Assembly (NCBI GenBank): GCA_023014365.1
Contig: JAEBUN010000008.1
Coordinates: forward strand, 248,001 to 312,000
Length of the DNA stretch: 64,000 bases
Reading direction: 5' to 3'
Source: Lepiota brunneoincarnata
Lineage: Eukaryota > Basidiomycota > Agaricomycetes > Agaricales > Agaricaceae
Positions 20,933 through 31,504 of the stretch are shown here, one piece after another. Each line of letters starts with the position of its first letter. Position 1 is the first letter of the stretch. The translations under genes and the position numbers were made by a program. The notes beneath the pieces are model-generated. The model ran no database searches, was not told where the DNA came from, and was given only the letters and a program-made list of their open reading frames with translations.

Positions 20933-21989
20933 ATGACGGGCGAGTCACCCCTCTTCCTGCGTCTTAGAACTATCGCATTCAGTGAGTGTTCTTCTACTTT
21001 TCGATTTTACTTGGCTCATAGAGAAGAATCAGATTGCATCAATTTTCTCAGTTTTGTATGGATTGTCCTGTATTCTGTCATCGTGTTCTTGCAATGGGAT
21101 TTTATGACCGGGTCCGAGAGTGAGTGAGCCACCTTTTTCTTCTTGAGTATTTGGAACAACTTTATATTCCCTAGGGGCCCTTATTGTGCTTATGCTCATT
21201 GCAAACGCTATTACTGTTGTTACCCTTCTTATCCTGTGGGTTGGATTTTGAGCATACCTTGGCAGTCAATTGAGCGAGTTTCAGGTTGTTGATTGATTTT
21301 CGAATCTGGCTTGACGCTGCGCGTGTGGGCCTCCTGCTCGTCCTACAAACAGGTATTATTATTTTCAAAACTTTCCTTCCTGGATTCCATTTTCGAACTG
21401 TCCCCCAGGAACCGCAGGCGCTTTTGCACACTGGACTCCAGAATTCCGCTGCGCAGAACAACGTATGCTATCTTGTGCTCCTCCTCGTCCATTGACTCAA
21501 TCCGCATAATGCAGTTGGTGACCAACAGGGAATATGCGACATGGTTTCAATCTATATCCTAATCGCTAGCTGGATCGTCCCCACGCTCTGTACGTAGCAC
21601 CCCTTGGAGAGTAACTGTCCAGCTGATCAGGGTGAACAGTGATCATCTATCTCTGCAGCCTTGCATTCAGACTTTATCGACGTCGGCCGTCGCAGAATGC
21701 TGAGCTCTCCCTCGGCACCGAGAATGAAAAAGACTATCCGTCTTCCAAGGGGCAAGTTTCTTCTGGGCGAACCTCACTTTTACCCATTATGACCAACCCT
21801 ACAACACCCATGACGATTACTTTTCCACCGGAAGTTCATAGCAAGACGAGACATTCCACCCATACACGACGGAGCGCAATATCTGCTTATTCAAAATACT
21901 CCTCACCACCCGCAACCCCTCATTCGCTGAGCGCGGGTGCGGGATCCGGAAAACTGGCGAAGCGTTCACCGATGGTTGATCTCGTATAA
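20933..21989 (+). CDS. Four-helix-type membrane protein, function unknown
   Basis: Not assigned to a characterised family; it resembles small MARVEL-like membrane proteins found in Ceratobasidiaceae. ATG 20933: MTGESPLFLRLRTIAF. After introns come hydrophobic segments CINFLSFVWIVLYSVIVFLQ, LIVLMLIANAITVVTLLIL, FRIWLDAARVGLLLVLQTG with AGAFAHWTPEFRCAEQ, and VSIYILIASWIVPTL into IIYLCSLAFRLYRRR. The loop CAEQ...GICDMV carries paired cysteines. The C-terminal tail of about 100 residues is cytosolic and Ser/Thr/Pro-rich, stop 21989. About six very short introns were placed by hand, so borders are approximate. Confidence 0.6.
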
Positions 21990-22227
21990 TTAGATGTAGC
22001 GTATCCATTGTACGATTATTTAAATATGTCCTTGCCCAACTGTTCAGGCACCCAACGCGAGCACGTGGTTGGATTCGCAGCACTAATTTATTCAGGGCAA
22101 TCCACCCTGTCTTTACGGGTGCGGGCACACTTTGGCGGAGAAACGTCTCCGACAAAACAACATCTCCATCCGGCTGCAGCGGCACCGTCCTAGCCTTCGT
22201 CTCCTTGGCGAACCAGCACCCACCTCC

Positions 22228-22931
22228 ATGACCTGGGAATCTGCATCAGCTAAGGTGCGCAGTTTCTACGAGGACGATGCCCTCATTATTGACCCCGACG
22301 GGCGTTTGCAGGCGCAGTTCAGATCCTCCATTCAACGCCTTGGACAACTACAAGCAAAGAAGGATGCCGACTCCGTCATTACACGCAAGGATATTGCCAC
22401 ACTGCTACAACAGGGGAATGTTGCGCTGGCTCGCAGCAAGGCGCAGAAACTCATGCAAGAAGACTTGTTAGCCGATTTACTGGAGTTGCTGGAACAGCAG
22501 ATTGGAGCTTTGTTGGATCGTTTCTCAGAATTGGAACAGGGGTGCGTTCATTCCATCCTCGTAACAATACATAATTTTGCTCAGAGACTCCAGGCTTCCC
22601 CCAAGTCCGACACTCCTCGAAGCGTCTTCCAGCATCATCTTTGCTGCTCCCCATACTCAGGTAAAAGGTATGCCTCTCATAATGTCATTCTCTTTCAGCC
22701 GCTGATAGGCCACAGAGCCTGAGCATCGTCAGTAGCATGCTCTCGGAACGGCTTGGACCGGGAGTCACTGGTTCTATTGTGGATAACAAAGCCGGCTACG
22801 TATCGCCCGCGGTACTTCGAGCTATATCGAGGCAACCTCCTAACGCCGCTCAGGTGGATTCCTACTTGGAAGGGATCGCGAGGAGCTATGGGGTAACCTG
22901 GATGGCCGGACCTCAGAGGCAAGACCTGTGA
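22228..22931 (+). CDS. IST1: IST1-like regulator of Vps4 (ESCRT-III related)
   Basis: IST1 domain protein acting with ESCRT-III and Vps4 in multivesicular-body sorting. ATG 22228: MTWESASAK; splicing GTGCGC...TTGCAG joins it to AQFRSSIQRLGQLQAKKDAD. Then TRKDIATLLQQGNVALARSK, LMQEDLLADLLELLEQQIGA, LDRFSELEQG, SSIIFAAPHT, SMLSERLGPG, NKAGYVSPAVLRAISRQPPN and DSYLEGIARSYGVTW give the whole domain. Reading on ends at QRQDL plus TGA 22929-22931. That TGA sits inside a perfect GTGAGT donor (intron 22928-22987, 60 nt) that would splice in frame into the TBC gene, so IST1 may instead be the N-terminal part of a fusion. Confidence 0.8.
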
Positions 22932-22987
22932 GTTTAGATCCAAGCTGAATCATACACACACCCTTACCAGCTAACTGCGTTCGCCAG

Positions 22988-25900
22988 AGTCAGTCCGCTG
23001 TCTGAAGTTCTAGACCCTGCCACTACCCTCCCGATCGACATGGCACGATTACGACGTTTGTGCGTTCAAGGTAGGCATGCACCTATCCGTCCACTCCAGT
23101 AGTCGTTTGCTTACGATTATTCACACTTATTCTAGGCATCCCGGACGAACCTGGATGGCTTCGAGCCAGAATTTGGAAGTGAGTTCAACATTCAAGACTT
23201 GTTGACAAGTTTTCAATTAATGTCCTCAAAGATTATTCCTGAATGTCCTGCCAGTTCAGAAGTCCGCATGGAAAACAGAGGTAACGAAACAAAGGGATGC
23301 TTACTATGTCAGTCAGCCTCCACAACTAATCTCAATTCTCAGACTAAACTTCTCCTAGGATCTCATTCGGCGGCTTTTGAAGCCTTTCCTGGAACTTCCA
23401 GCCCCCACCCGGGCACTTCCGGGTCCAGATAAAACGCTGCTCAAAGTATACAACCATCTGGTACGCATACCTATCGAACTATTCGGACAACTGGACTCGG
23501 AACCCGAAGATTTTTCTACTTGTCCGCTGCATCAAAACGCTAATGAAGACATTCGCATATCTTTCGCAAATTGTTTGGACACTCGTTTACAACTCCTGCG
23601 ACGGCTGGACGAAGACGACCCAAAGAATTCTGCAACCTCTTTCACACCTGAGATAAGATTGGAGGCAGACCCTGATATGACACCTGCGATTCTGCTCACG
23701 ACACCTAACGTTCATTCCAACGACAACACGCCCACGACTCTGTTATCATCCAAATCGATCACACTAGGCAGCGCAAGCCAGAAACATGCTACAGCATTGC
23801 TTCGCTTGCTCTACGTACATGCATCAATTAATCCCGGGAATCTTTCGCCATACGTTCCCTCACTGCTCGTGCCGCTGTATTCCGCTCTGATACAGGAAGT
23901 GGAACCGGATGATGTGGCGCACGCCGAAGCAGATTCGTTCTGGTTGTTTGAAGCCCTTGTTGGAGAGTTTGCCGAGTTGGAGGACGGCGAGGGTTCTAAT
24001 AATTGGATGAAGCGCCTCGACGAGACTCTCGGGCGGGTAGATGCTGAGCTCTCGGAACAACTGGTGAGTTGCTTGACCAGTGCTCGTGTCCCATGATTGA
24101 TTTTCATGCTCCCAGAACGTCATGGGACTTAATCCTTCGTTGCCACATTACTCTCAGTATGTGAAACATACGTACTTTCCCCTAGTGAAGCTAATCTTGC
24201 ACAGTCGATGGCTCTCCTCTTTGCTGACACACACGTTGCCCCTACCTGCAATTTACCCAGTTTGGGACGTAGTGCTATCCCGTCCAGGTCGGGAACGCGG
24301 CAAGCACCCACGTCTCAACTCCCTTGTTGAAATATGTACGGCCATGCTCATCGCGGCAAAACCATTACTTTTACAGTGAGCTAGCCTTTTCGTTCACCAG
24401 AGATTGCAACCAATGTTTCATTGATAGGGGGAAAGGGGGAAATAGAAAGTCACCAGGGCTCTGGGACAGAGATAGAGATCCCCTAAACCTCTCCGCACAA
24501 CCCGGTGATGGGTTTCTCGAAGGGTTATCAATCCTTCAAATATATCCCATCAGTTCTCTGGGCGGGATTGAAACTATCCTACAGCTCTCTATTGAGCTAA
24601 GCCAGAAGCAGCCCCAGCAGCAGTCAGAAGGGGCAGCAAAGAGGAACCAATTGGGACTTGGCGCACGAATCAAAGTCACGATGTGGAAAGGATTCACCAA
24701 CCAGATCGACTCCCCCGAGCATTCTGATGATGACGAAGGAACATCAAGTGAGGAAGACGAGACTGACGATGGCGATGATACCGAAACCCCAAACACAGGT
24801 GACCAGACCAACAGCTTGACTTCCCGAATCGCCAAAACAGTCTGGGAAGGAATCACTAACCAATCCTCCATGGAGGCTCCCCCGTCTCCAGTTTATATAC
24901 CTTCACCGGTCAGATCTCGGCCCACCACTCCTCCTGTCGCGTCGGAAACGCCTCAAGACCAACCGCTCTCGCCAGCAACGCCAAAGGAAGAATCCCAACT
25001 CTACCCCTACAAACTTATGGGCATACACGGAAAAACTCAAAGACTCAGACGCTATGGCCACATTCGCCAAATTCAGCAGCAACTGGCGTGCCAAAGCAAT
25101 GATAACGACTTGGGGCCGGGCGAAGGCTCCAGAATCTGCCCTGCCTGCCCCCGTCTTGGAAGTACGAAGTGCAGTGACTAGCCCTGTCCAGCGGAGCGTA
25201 GAACCAGAACTCAGACGAAGCTCACTGCCAGTCTACGATAACACAGGTGCTTTATACACACCGCCTCCCCGACCTGCTGTCTTCCGTAATCCCCGCGACA
25301 GCCTTCATACCTGCCGAGGCCCCAGCTCTGGCATTCCCTCCAACTGAGATTTCCGATAAAGAAGATGCACCGAAGAGCGAGGTATCTGGTGGAGGCTTTC
25401 TCGAGAAGACCCGCAATCTGCAGTCGTCTCTCCTGTCCCTAACGCGAGTTTCATCTCCCATGCCGCCCCCGGCACCGAAAACTGCGCCGCGACCACTTCT
25501 GTTAAATTCCTCTTCTCTAATTACATCACAACAAAGCGGGAAGTCAAGGGTTTTACCATTGCACGACGGAGAAGAATGGGCAGATGTCATGAAGCTTCGC
25601 AACTCGCTCTTGCATAGGGACTCTATGTCTTCCGTCTCTTCTCTGTCCCCTTCCGACGCTATCCATCGATCTTTGAAACCAAATCGCTCAGACTACGACT
25701 CAGACGCGGGTGCTAGTCGGATCGTTCCACTGAACCGGAGATCTGTTTCACCTATGGCCCTTGCGTTAAAATCACATCATTCTCGTCCTCCGTCAAGTGC
25801 CTCAACAGCTTCATCCGACCAGGGATCTCCAGCACCTTCTACGCCAGCGAAAGAGAATCCACCAGAAGGCCAGGGTTCAGTCGATGTTGTTTCGCCAAAG

Positions 25901-26431
25901 GATGAGGATTCCACTCCCAACAGCAAGACTGATGCTCCTATCCTCTCAGAACATCCATCCATCACTCGGAAATCGTATCGAAGGAAACCCCATCCAGTCC
26001 TCCCACCTCCAGATGACACATCAGATTCCTCCGTTGGGGATGTGACTTCTCGCGCGGCCCGGTTAAGAAGCAAACGCTATCCCCGACTCAGCAATCTTCA
26101 TATTGAAAATACAATTCAAGCAGAAGACACCAAGGCAACTAGTCCGTCCAATCTGTCAGTACCATGGCCTACCGAAGACCAGGAAACAGCCGCTACGCCT
26201 AGGGCTTCTGCATTCGATGCTGAAGACTTACCGATTTCACCTACAAAGTCACCGAAGACCAAAGAAGACAGAGCACGAAAAGTCTCAAGCAATTCCCGGG
26301 CACGTAAGGTTTCCAGTAGCAACCGGGAAACTATTCGTCGGAGCAGGGATAGTGCGGCAGAAGATGGGGATGATGAAGGGTATGATGACTTGCTGAGTGC
26401 TTATGAGAGCGAGACAAATTCTTTGGCTTAG
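22988..26431 (+). CDS. TBC (Rab-GAP-like) domain protein, possibly fused to IST1
   Basis: TBC1D13-type fungal protein. The first exon reads SPLSEVLDPATTLPIDMARL and RRLCVQGIPDEPGWLRARIW, then KLFLNVLPVQKSAWKTEVTK, DAYYDLIRRLLKPFLELP and, farther on, ATALLRLLYVHASINPGNLS, YSALIQEVEPDDVAHAEADS, FWLFEALVGEFAELED and RWLSSLLTHTLPLPAIYPVW, all typical of this clade. The canonical TBC arginine and glutamine fingers (IxxDxxR, YxQG) are not visible. Two apparent frame changes are explained by introns at about 24909-24975 and 25247-25301. NLWAYTEKLKDSDAMATFAK closes the folded part. A long Ser-rich tail ends at TAG 26429-26431. With no upstream join, the first in-frame ATG is 23039. Confidence 0.75.
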
Positions 26432-27394
26432 TTTTTTCTCTTGACCTCTGGATCTTTCGCTCTCATAGGTCGTTATATGTGCTACAAAGTATGTTTGTAC
26501 ATCTTGGTGTAATCTGTCACTGCTGCCCCGTAATGCTGACCAGACATTGATTGTTGTTTTAATGCGTTGACTTGTCCTTGGGTAAAGCTCCTATGCGGAG
26601 GCCCGGTGACCCACGAACCTTGGACACCGACCTTCACTAATTTTCTGTCCCCCCCCCCCCACCCGGCCGAGCCTCCCGGAGTGGTTCGAGGTAGGGCCTC
26701 GCTGTACACAGGAGACGAAACCGAGTGCTGCAGGCAGGCTCGACCATCATTGATTCAATGAGGCTCGGCTTGATCAGTTTAGATGTGACACCAAACTTTC
26801 ATGTCCTCAGTACGGTACATCTCAATGTACAAGATACAGAGTTGTTGTAGAACACACACACCCGCAACCCTTTGGGCTGCAAAGTTTCAGGGGTTTGACT
26901 ATCTCCGGTTCACCTACTCTCCACACACGCCAAGACAAGAACGGTCAGGCATCGCTGAACACCTGCTGTGGTCTACAATGAGGTAACGTATTATTCATAG
27001 CGCCATCAACTTGAGACTAGATGATACCATATTCAATGTAGAAACACGCCTTGAGCTCACGGTAGAGCAAGAGGTCAGCCGGTTGGGTAGAGCGCTTATC
27101 AGTCCCAAGGTTCAGCATGCAAGTGTAAGCCTCCGGGACGTCGACGCTCAACTTTCAGACACGGACATAGCGTCCGAAACCCCCAGTACCTCGCCTTAAT
27201 ACATCTGTACACGCCGAGAGCTGCCTGGTCCCTACTTAATGACCATGTTTACGACGCGTGTATAAGGTATGGAGCGCACATGCTGCACACGGGCATTAAC
27301 ATCTTCACCTCCTATAACAGGGCGCAGAGAGGGTAGTCTGCTAAGGATATACTACCGACAACAACCAGGACACACGCTTTGATTCCATTCTGAT
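26432..27394. other. Intergenic upstream of the NYN array
   Basis: About 960 bp with a run of 12 C at 26649-26660. Short open frames exist (27011-27199 plus, with an amphipathic look), but I see no domain and no remnant of a fifth NYN copy by eye. Confidence 0.45.
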
Positions 27395-29289
27395 ATGCAA
27401 AACGAGGGCAATGTCGCCATTTTTTGGGACTTCGGTCAGTGTTCCTGTCTGGCTGGGGATTTCGACTGACGAACGATGGGCTCGTGATGTCAGAAACAAC
27501 ACGACTCAGAGCTCATGTATCTGGCTATGAGCTTGCCAGAGCCATACGGGAGGCATCCGACTCGTACGGCCTCATCAAATCATTCAGGGCTTACTTGGAC
27601 ATTATCAACCAAGGGCCAAGTTTCGCCTCCTTGCGAAGGGAACTACACTCTTCTGGAGTGTCCCTCATCGACTGTCCCAGTCATCTGGGAAAAGACATCG
27701 CCGACAAGGCAATTACCGGTGAGTCCGCGCATATCACATTCTGGTGTCTAAATAACTGACCTACCAACTTGATAGCCGACATGCTAATGCTGGCGATGGA
27801 CAATTCGCCGCCATATACGATCATTCTGATCACTGCAGACCGCGGTCTGTCGTACGCCTTAGCGATTCTGCGACTCAGACGGTATAAGGTAGTTGTCGTC
27901 TGCCCTCCCGGCACCCACGAAAGTCTCGTTGTGCAGGCAGATGATTCTGTTGATTGGAACACCAGGATCCTCGGCCTCGATGGGGACAATGCCCCATCCT
28001 CTTCATCCTCGTCCTCGCCCATGTCAGGGTCCCCCCCTAATTCGCCGCTGCTTGAACCTACGTCTACCCCAACGTATGGTTCTTCGTCACGTCCTCAGAA
28101 TTCAACCGTGTTCAACAACGTGAATGGCCCCGACGCCATTTTCGTCCACCCAACAGATGAATCCACGTCCCACAAGACCAATGATTCCAAACGTAAGGTT
28201 CGTGACAGAACGTTAGGCCACGAGAATCACCACTCGAAGACACATTCTGTCCTTCCGCCTCATAGAGGCCCTATTCCGCCGATCTCAAGGACTGAAACCG
28301 TACTAAGCGAGCCTCAGCCCTTCACCTTCTCACACGTCCTCCGTAAAGCCAACTCCTCATTTCCAAACGCCAGCCATTGAACCAGGGCCAGTCTAGACCC
28401 CGCGCTTCCACAGTGTCGGGTGCACCTCTATTCCCTCCCCCTCCACCTTTTCCTCTCGAGATGACCAGCGAGTCTGTTTCAATCCCCGATAGATCAGGTA
28501 ACAAACCAACAAACTTCTGACGGCAAGAACTCCCTCTCATCCCAGACTTCATCTTCTGGATTCTCGCTGATTAGCCAGCCAGCTGATCCCCCCGCACCCT
28601 CATCTAGTAATGGGGGCATAAAGTCCCCTAGTCCTAGAAAGCAATGATCCTCCTGCTGTCCCTATCATTATAGCCTCAGCGAGCCCTGGACCTCCAGACC
28701 CAATCGTGGCACCAACCGGAGTGTTATCGAACGCAGCACCTATGCCAAGCAATTCCAGCAAACTCTGAGGGCTGCGAAACCACCTCCCGCACCCTCAACC
28801 GTCAGTCCTGCCCAGACACCATTCATCTTCTCCAGCGAACCTCCCGGCCTGCGCCCGCCGCAAATGCTGTCCCCACCGTGCCAGACTCTCCGCTCCCGAA
28901 GGCATTAGCAAGCCACAGCGGCGGCATCTAGTACGACCCCAAAAACCAAAACTTCATCTACAAGCGCAGCCCCCGGGCCTTCGCGGGTGACCACTCGGAA
29001 GCCTCCACAAAAATACTACTACCCTTTGATTAAGTTATTACAAGCATATCACCGGGGAGGCGTTCGCCATCCGCGACTCGCTATAGTTGCGGGCGAGATC
29101 ATCAAGATGAACCCAACTCTTTACAAGACTTATGGGCTCCGCAAGTGGAGTAATTATGTTTCCCTAGCCGTCAAGGATGGCATCATTGATGTGGGAGGGG
29201 ATTGGCTGCGCCTGAAGGCTGAATGGCTGGACGTTGTGACTATGAATCCTGTAATGCGCTTACTAGTCGTATTGTATGAAAGTTTGTGA
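27395..29289 (+). pseudogene. NYN + OST-HTH-like paralogue A, probably decaying
   Basis: First of four tandem paralogues. ATG 27395: MQNEGNVAIFWDF, intron, then ETTRLRAHVSGYELARAIRE, SYGLIKSFRAYLDI, LRRELHSSGVSLIDCPSHLG, KDIADKAIT, intron, ADMLMLAMDNSPPYTIILIT and ADRGLSYALAILRLRRYKVV. Compared with B, EN of motif I is ET and the second Asp of motif III (GDRD) is Gly. The reading frame from about 28370 to 28925 changes at least six times, in both directions, between stretches that each look like Pro/Ser-rich linker (SGAPLFPPPPPFPLEM, SLISQPADPPAPSSSNG). The C-terminal winged helix is then intact: YYYPLIKLLQAYHRGGVRHP and KWSNYVSLAVKDGIIDVGGD, stop near 29289. Some changes could be introns, so decay is likely, not proven. 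Confidence 0.6.
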
Positions 29290-29715
29290 TTGCATTATAA
29301 ATTGTCGGAGCGACTTATTGCCTGATGGCTTATAGTGCCATTCTTCCCTATTATTAGCGGGGACAGACTAATGTGGGCATCAGCTTCTTCTATCACTACC
29401 ATCACTCCTCGCGTCCTCAGCATTCACATAGTAGGGCTGAGGCTACCCAACATGAACTGCAGTGTCACAGCCCTCTTGGTGTCGTAATGCACCGCCTAGC
29501 TTTCTTGCGAGGAGTTCTTAGCCTTGACAAGCCGCCAGACACCTGTGGGAAGAGCGGCAATGGTCACACAACTACCTAGTAGGGAGCCAAGGCGGCATTG
29601 TTCCATTTCGGTCAGGTTTCGGCGCTGTTAGACCTGCGGGCCCACAAGATTAAGCGCCAACAGCATCGACAATACACAGGTCTCGTCCTACTCTGGCCGT
29701 TCTTTTATTTCTGTC
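29290..29715. other. Spacer between NYN paralogues A and B
   Basis: 426 bp with no supported gene. The open frame at 29373-29579 has no domain and no match to the paralogues. Confidence 0.45.
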
Positions 29716-31173
29716 ATGCACGAGCTTGGAAACGACGTTGCGATCTTCTGGGACTATGGTTTGGAATCAGTTTGGTTTACTCTTGTTCCTACTAAATGTC
29801 CATTGTGCAGAGAACTGCCCCGCTCCGGCGGGTTCCTCTGGTTGGGAGATTGTGAAGGAGATTCGTCGTATGGCTCAGGTCTATGGTAGTATCAAAGTAT
29901 TCAAGGCCTACCTAGAGTTACAAGAGCAGTCATACCCAGCAGAGTCGAGGTCCCTACAGCTTCGTTCTGAGCTGCAAGCTTCCGGCGTCTCTTTAACAGA
30001 CTGTCCTCACAATGGGCGCAAAGACGTTGCGGATAAGATGATGCTCGGTTCGTGATTTGAAATTTCAGCAGCAATGTCTGTGCATTAAATAGGATCCATC
30101 CAGTCGACATGATGGCTCATGCCATCGACAATCCTGCACCGTTGACCTACGTTCTGATTTCAGGGGACCGAGATTTTGCGTATGCACTAGCCGTACTGAG
30201 GCTTCGTTGTTACCAAGTTATTTTGGTAACCCACTCAACAGCGCACAACAGCTTGAAGTCGCAAGCTACGGCACTCTTTAACTGGAACAGCCTCCTTGGA
30301 CGGATATCGCCAAGCAGCCGTAATCCCCCGGCCCAGGAGCGCGATCTATCTTCAGCCATACCCCACCATGGCTCACCAACTGAAGGGACCTTTTCATTGA
30401 GAAGTCCGTTCAAGGGCAGCGTCCCATATTCTTCCGAACAGGAGGATTACAAGATGTATAGGGCTGAAATGGGCATCGCAGGTTACCCCCAACGACAGCG
30501 TCACTCATCGATATCATCAGGCGAATCAGGAAGCTTGGCTTCCTCTCACGAAGCCACCACTCGTACAGCTTACTTTTCGGCGCAAGAGGCTTCCCCGCTT
30601 CTTACTCCACTTCCCAACATCTCGCACACGAACCGGGAATACGATGCTGGTTCGAGACCCCTGCCCTCTAGCTGTTCGGCTAGCCAGTGGACATCGACAA
30701 CAGGTTATACTGGACATTCGCGGGCCGAGATTCCAAAGTACTCCTTTGGTAACACACAGCCCGCCGTTCCCAGTGTTTTAGCACACGAAACCGAGGGGTT
30801 TTCGGGGATAGCTCCGGTTTTTGTACACCCCAGTCTTGCATCCAGCCTGTCGAGCCTACCAGTCCGTACAACGACGAACCTGACCAATTCCATTCCCTCA
30901 GCTACTCGGGAGCAGCCCCCTCCCCCCATACTGCCTCCGATATTTCAACCATTAGTTGATTTGCTTAAAGTGTATCGGGGGAGGGCGAATTCGCGCCCTC
31001 TGCGTTCTAGCGTCGCCCTGGAATTGACCAAGCAAGCCAGCACTATTTATAAGAAAGCAAATGTCAAAAAATTTGGTCAGTATGTGGCGCTGGCTGAACA
31101 GTCCAAGATTGTAACGCTTGGGGGAAGGGAGGGTGACGCTTGGATAGCTCTGTGCCCCGAATGGTGCCGTTGA
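29716..31173 (+). CDS. NYN + OST-HTH-like protein, paralogue B (active-site intact)
   Basis: Putative RNase of the NYN (PIN-like) family with an OST-HTH/LOTUS-like C-terminus, the domain pair known from MARF1/limkain b1. ATG 29716: MHELGNDVAIFWDYENCPAP, with an intron after the first G of the Glu codon. Then WEIVKEIRRMAQVYGSIKVF, LRSELQASGVSLTDCPHNGR, KDVADKMML, intron, VDMMAHAIDNPAPLTYVLIS and GDRDFAYALAVLRLRCYQVI. Asp of FWD, Glu of EN, Asp of KDVAD and both Asp of GDRD are all present. A Ser/Pro/Thr linker of about 230 residues follows. The winged helix reads FQPLVDLLKVYRGRANSRPL, KKFGQYVALAEQSKIVTLGG, AWIALCPEW, stop 31173. Substrate and localisation are unknown; no signal peptide. Confidence 0.82.
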
Positions 31174-31504
31174 CCTACGGGTGGGGCCCACAAGGTGCTG
31201 AGGTGCTGAACGGTTTCGCCCTCGAGGCCCAGCTCTCCTCTGATCTTGGCCATGTTTTCGTATTTTTGTAAGTGCTATGAAGCGGACTCTGAACCAATGT
31301 AGTGTAAGACGGCGACATCTTGTGTGCTTGTGTGTGTACTCTTTTCTTTGTATTTATATCTGTTTCTATTTGCGGCCGAGGCGCTCGAGTTGTTACAACT
31401 TGTACCACCCATCATCCTGTGTCACGTACCTCTCAGCGCTTACTACTGTACTGGACATGGGGAAACGGCATGGTCGATGGTAACCTTCCACCATCACCAC
31501 TACC
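31174..31504. other. Spacer between NYN paralogues B and C
   Basis: 331 bp, T/G-rich near 31320-31370 (TGTGTGCTTGTGTGTGTAC). No gene supported. Confidence 0.45.

Noticed and set aside
24909..24975. Apparent frameshift in the TBC gene near 25.0 kb
   Set aside because: A 67-nt GT-AG intron (CCG|GTCAGA...CTCGCCAG|CAA) restores the frame exactly into NLWAYTEKL, so no mutation is needed.
25247..25301. Second apparent frameshift in the TBC gene near 25.3 kb
   Set aside because: A 55-nt intron (ACAG|GTGCTT...GCGACAG|CC) gives the right frame, and its length is typical for this genome.
26649..26660. 12-C homopolymer as a regulatory element
   Set aside because: Simple low-complexity DNA with no partner motif; could also be an assembly artefact.
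29373..29579. Extra NYN copy in the A-B spacer
   Set aside because: No FWD or GDRD motif or winged-helix segment is visible in any frame.
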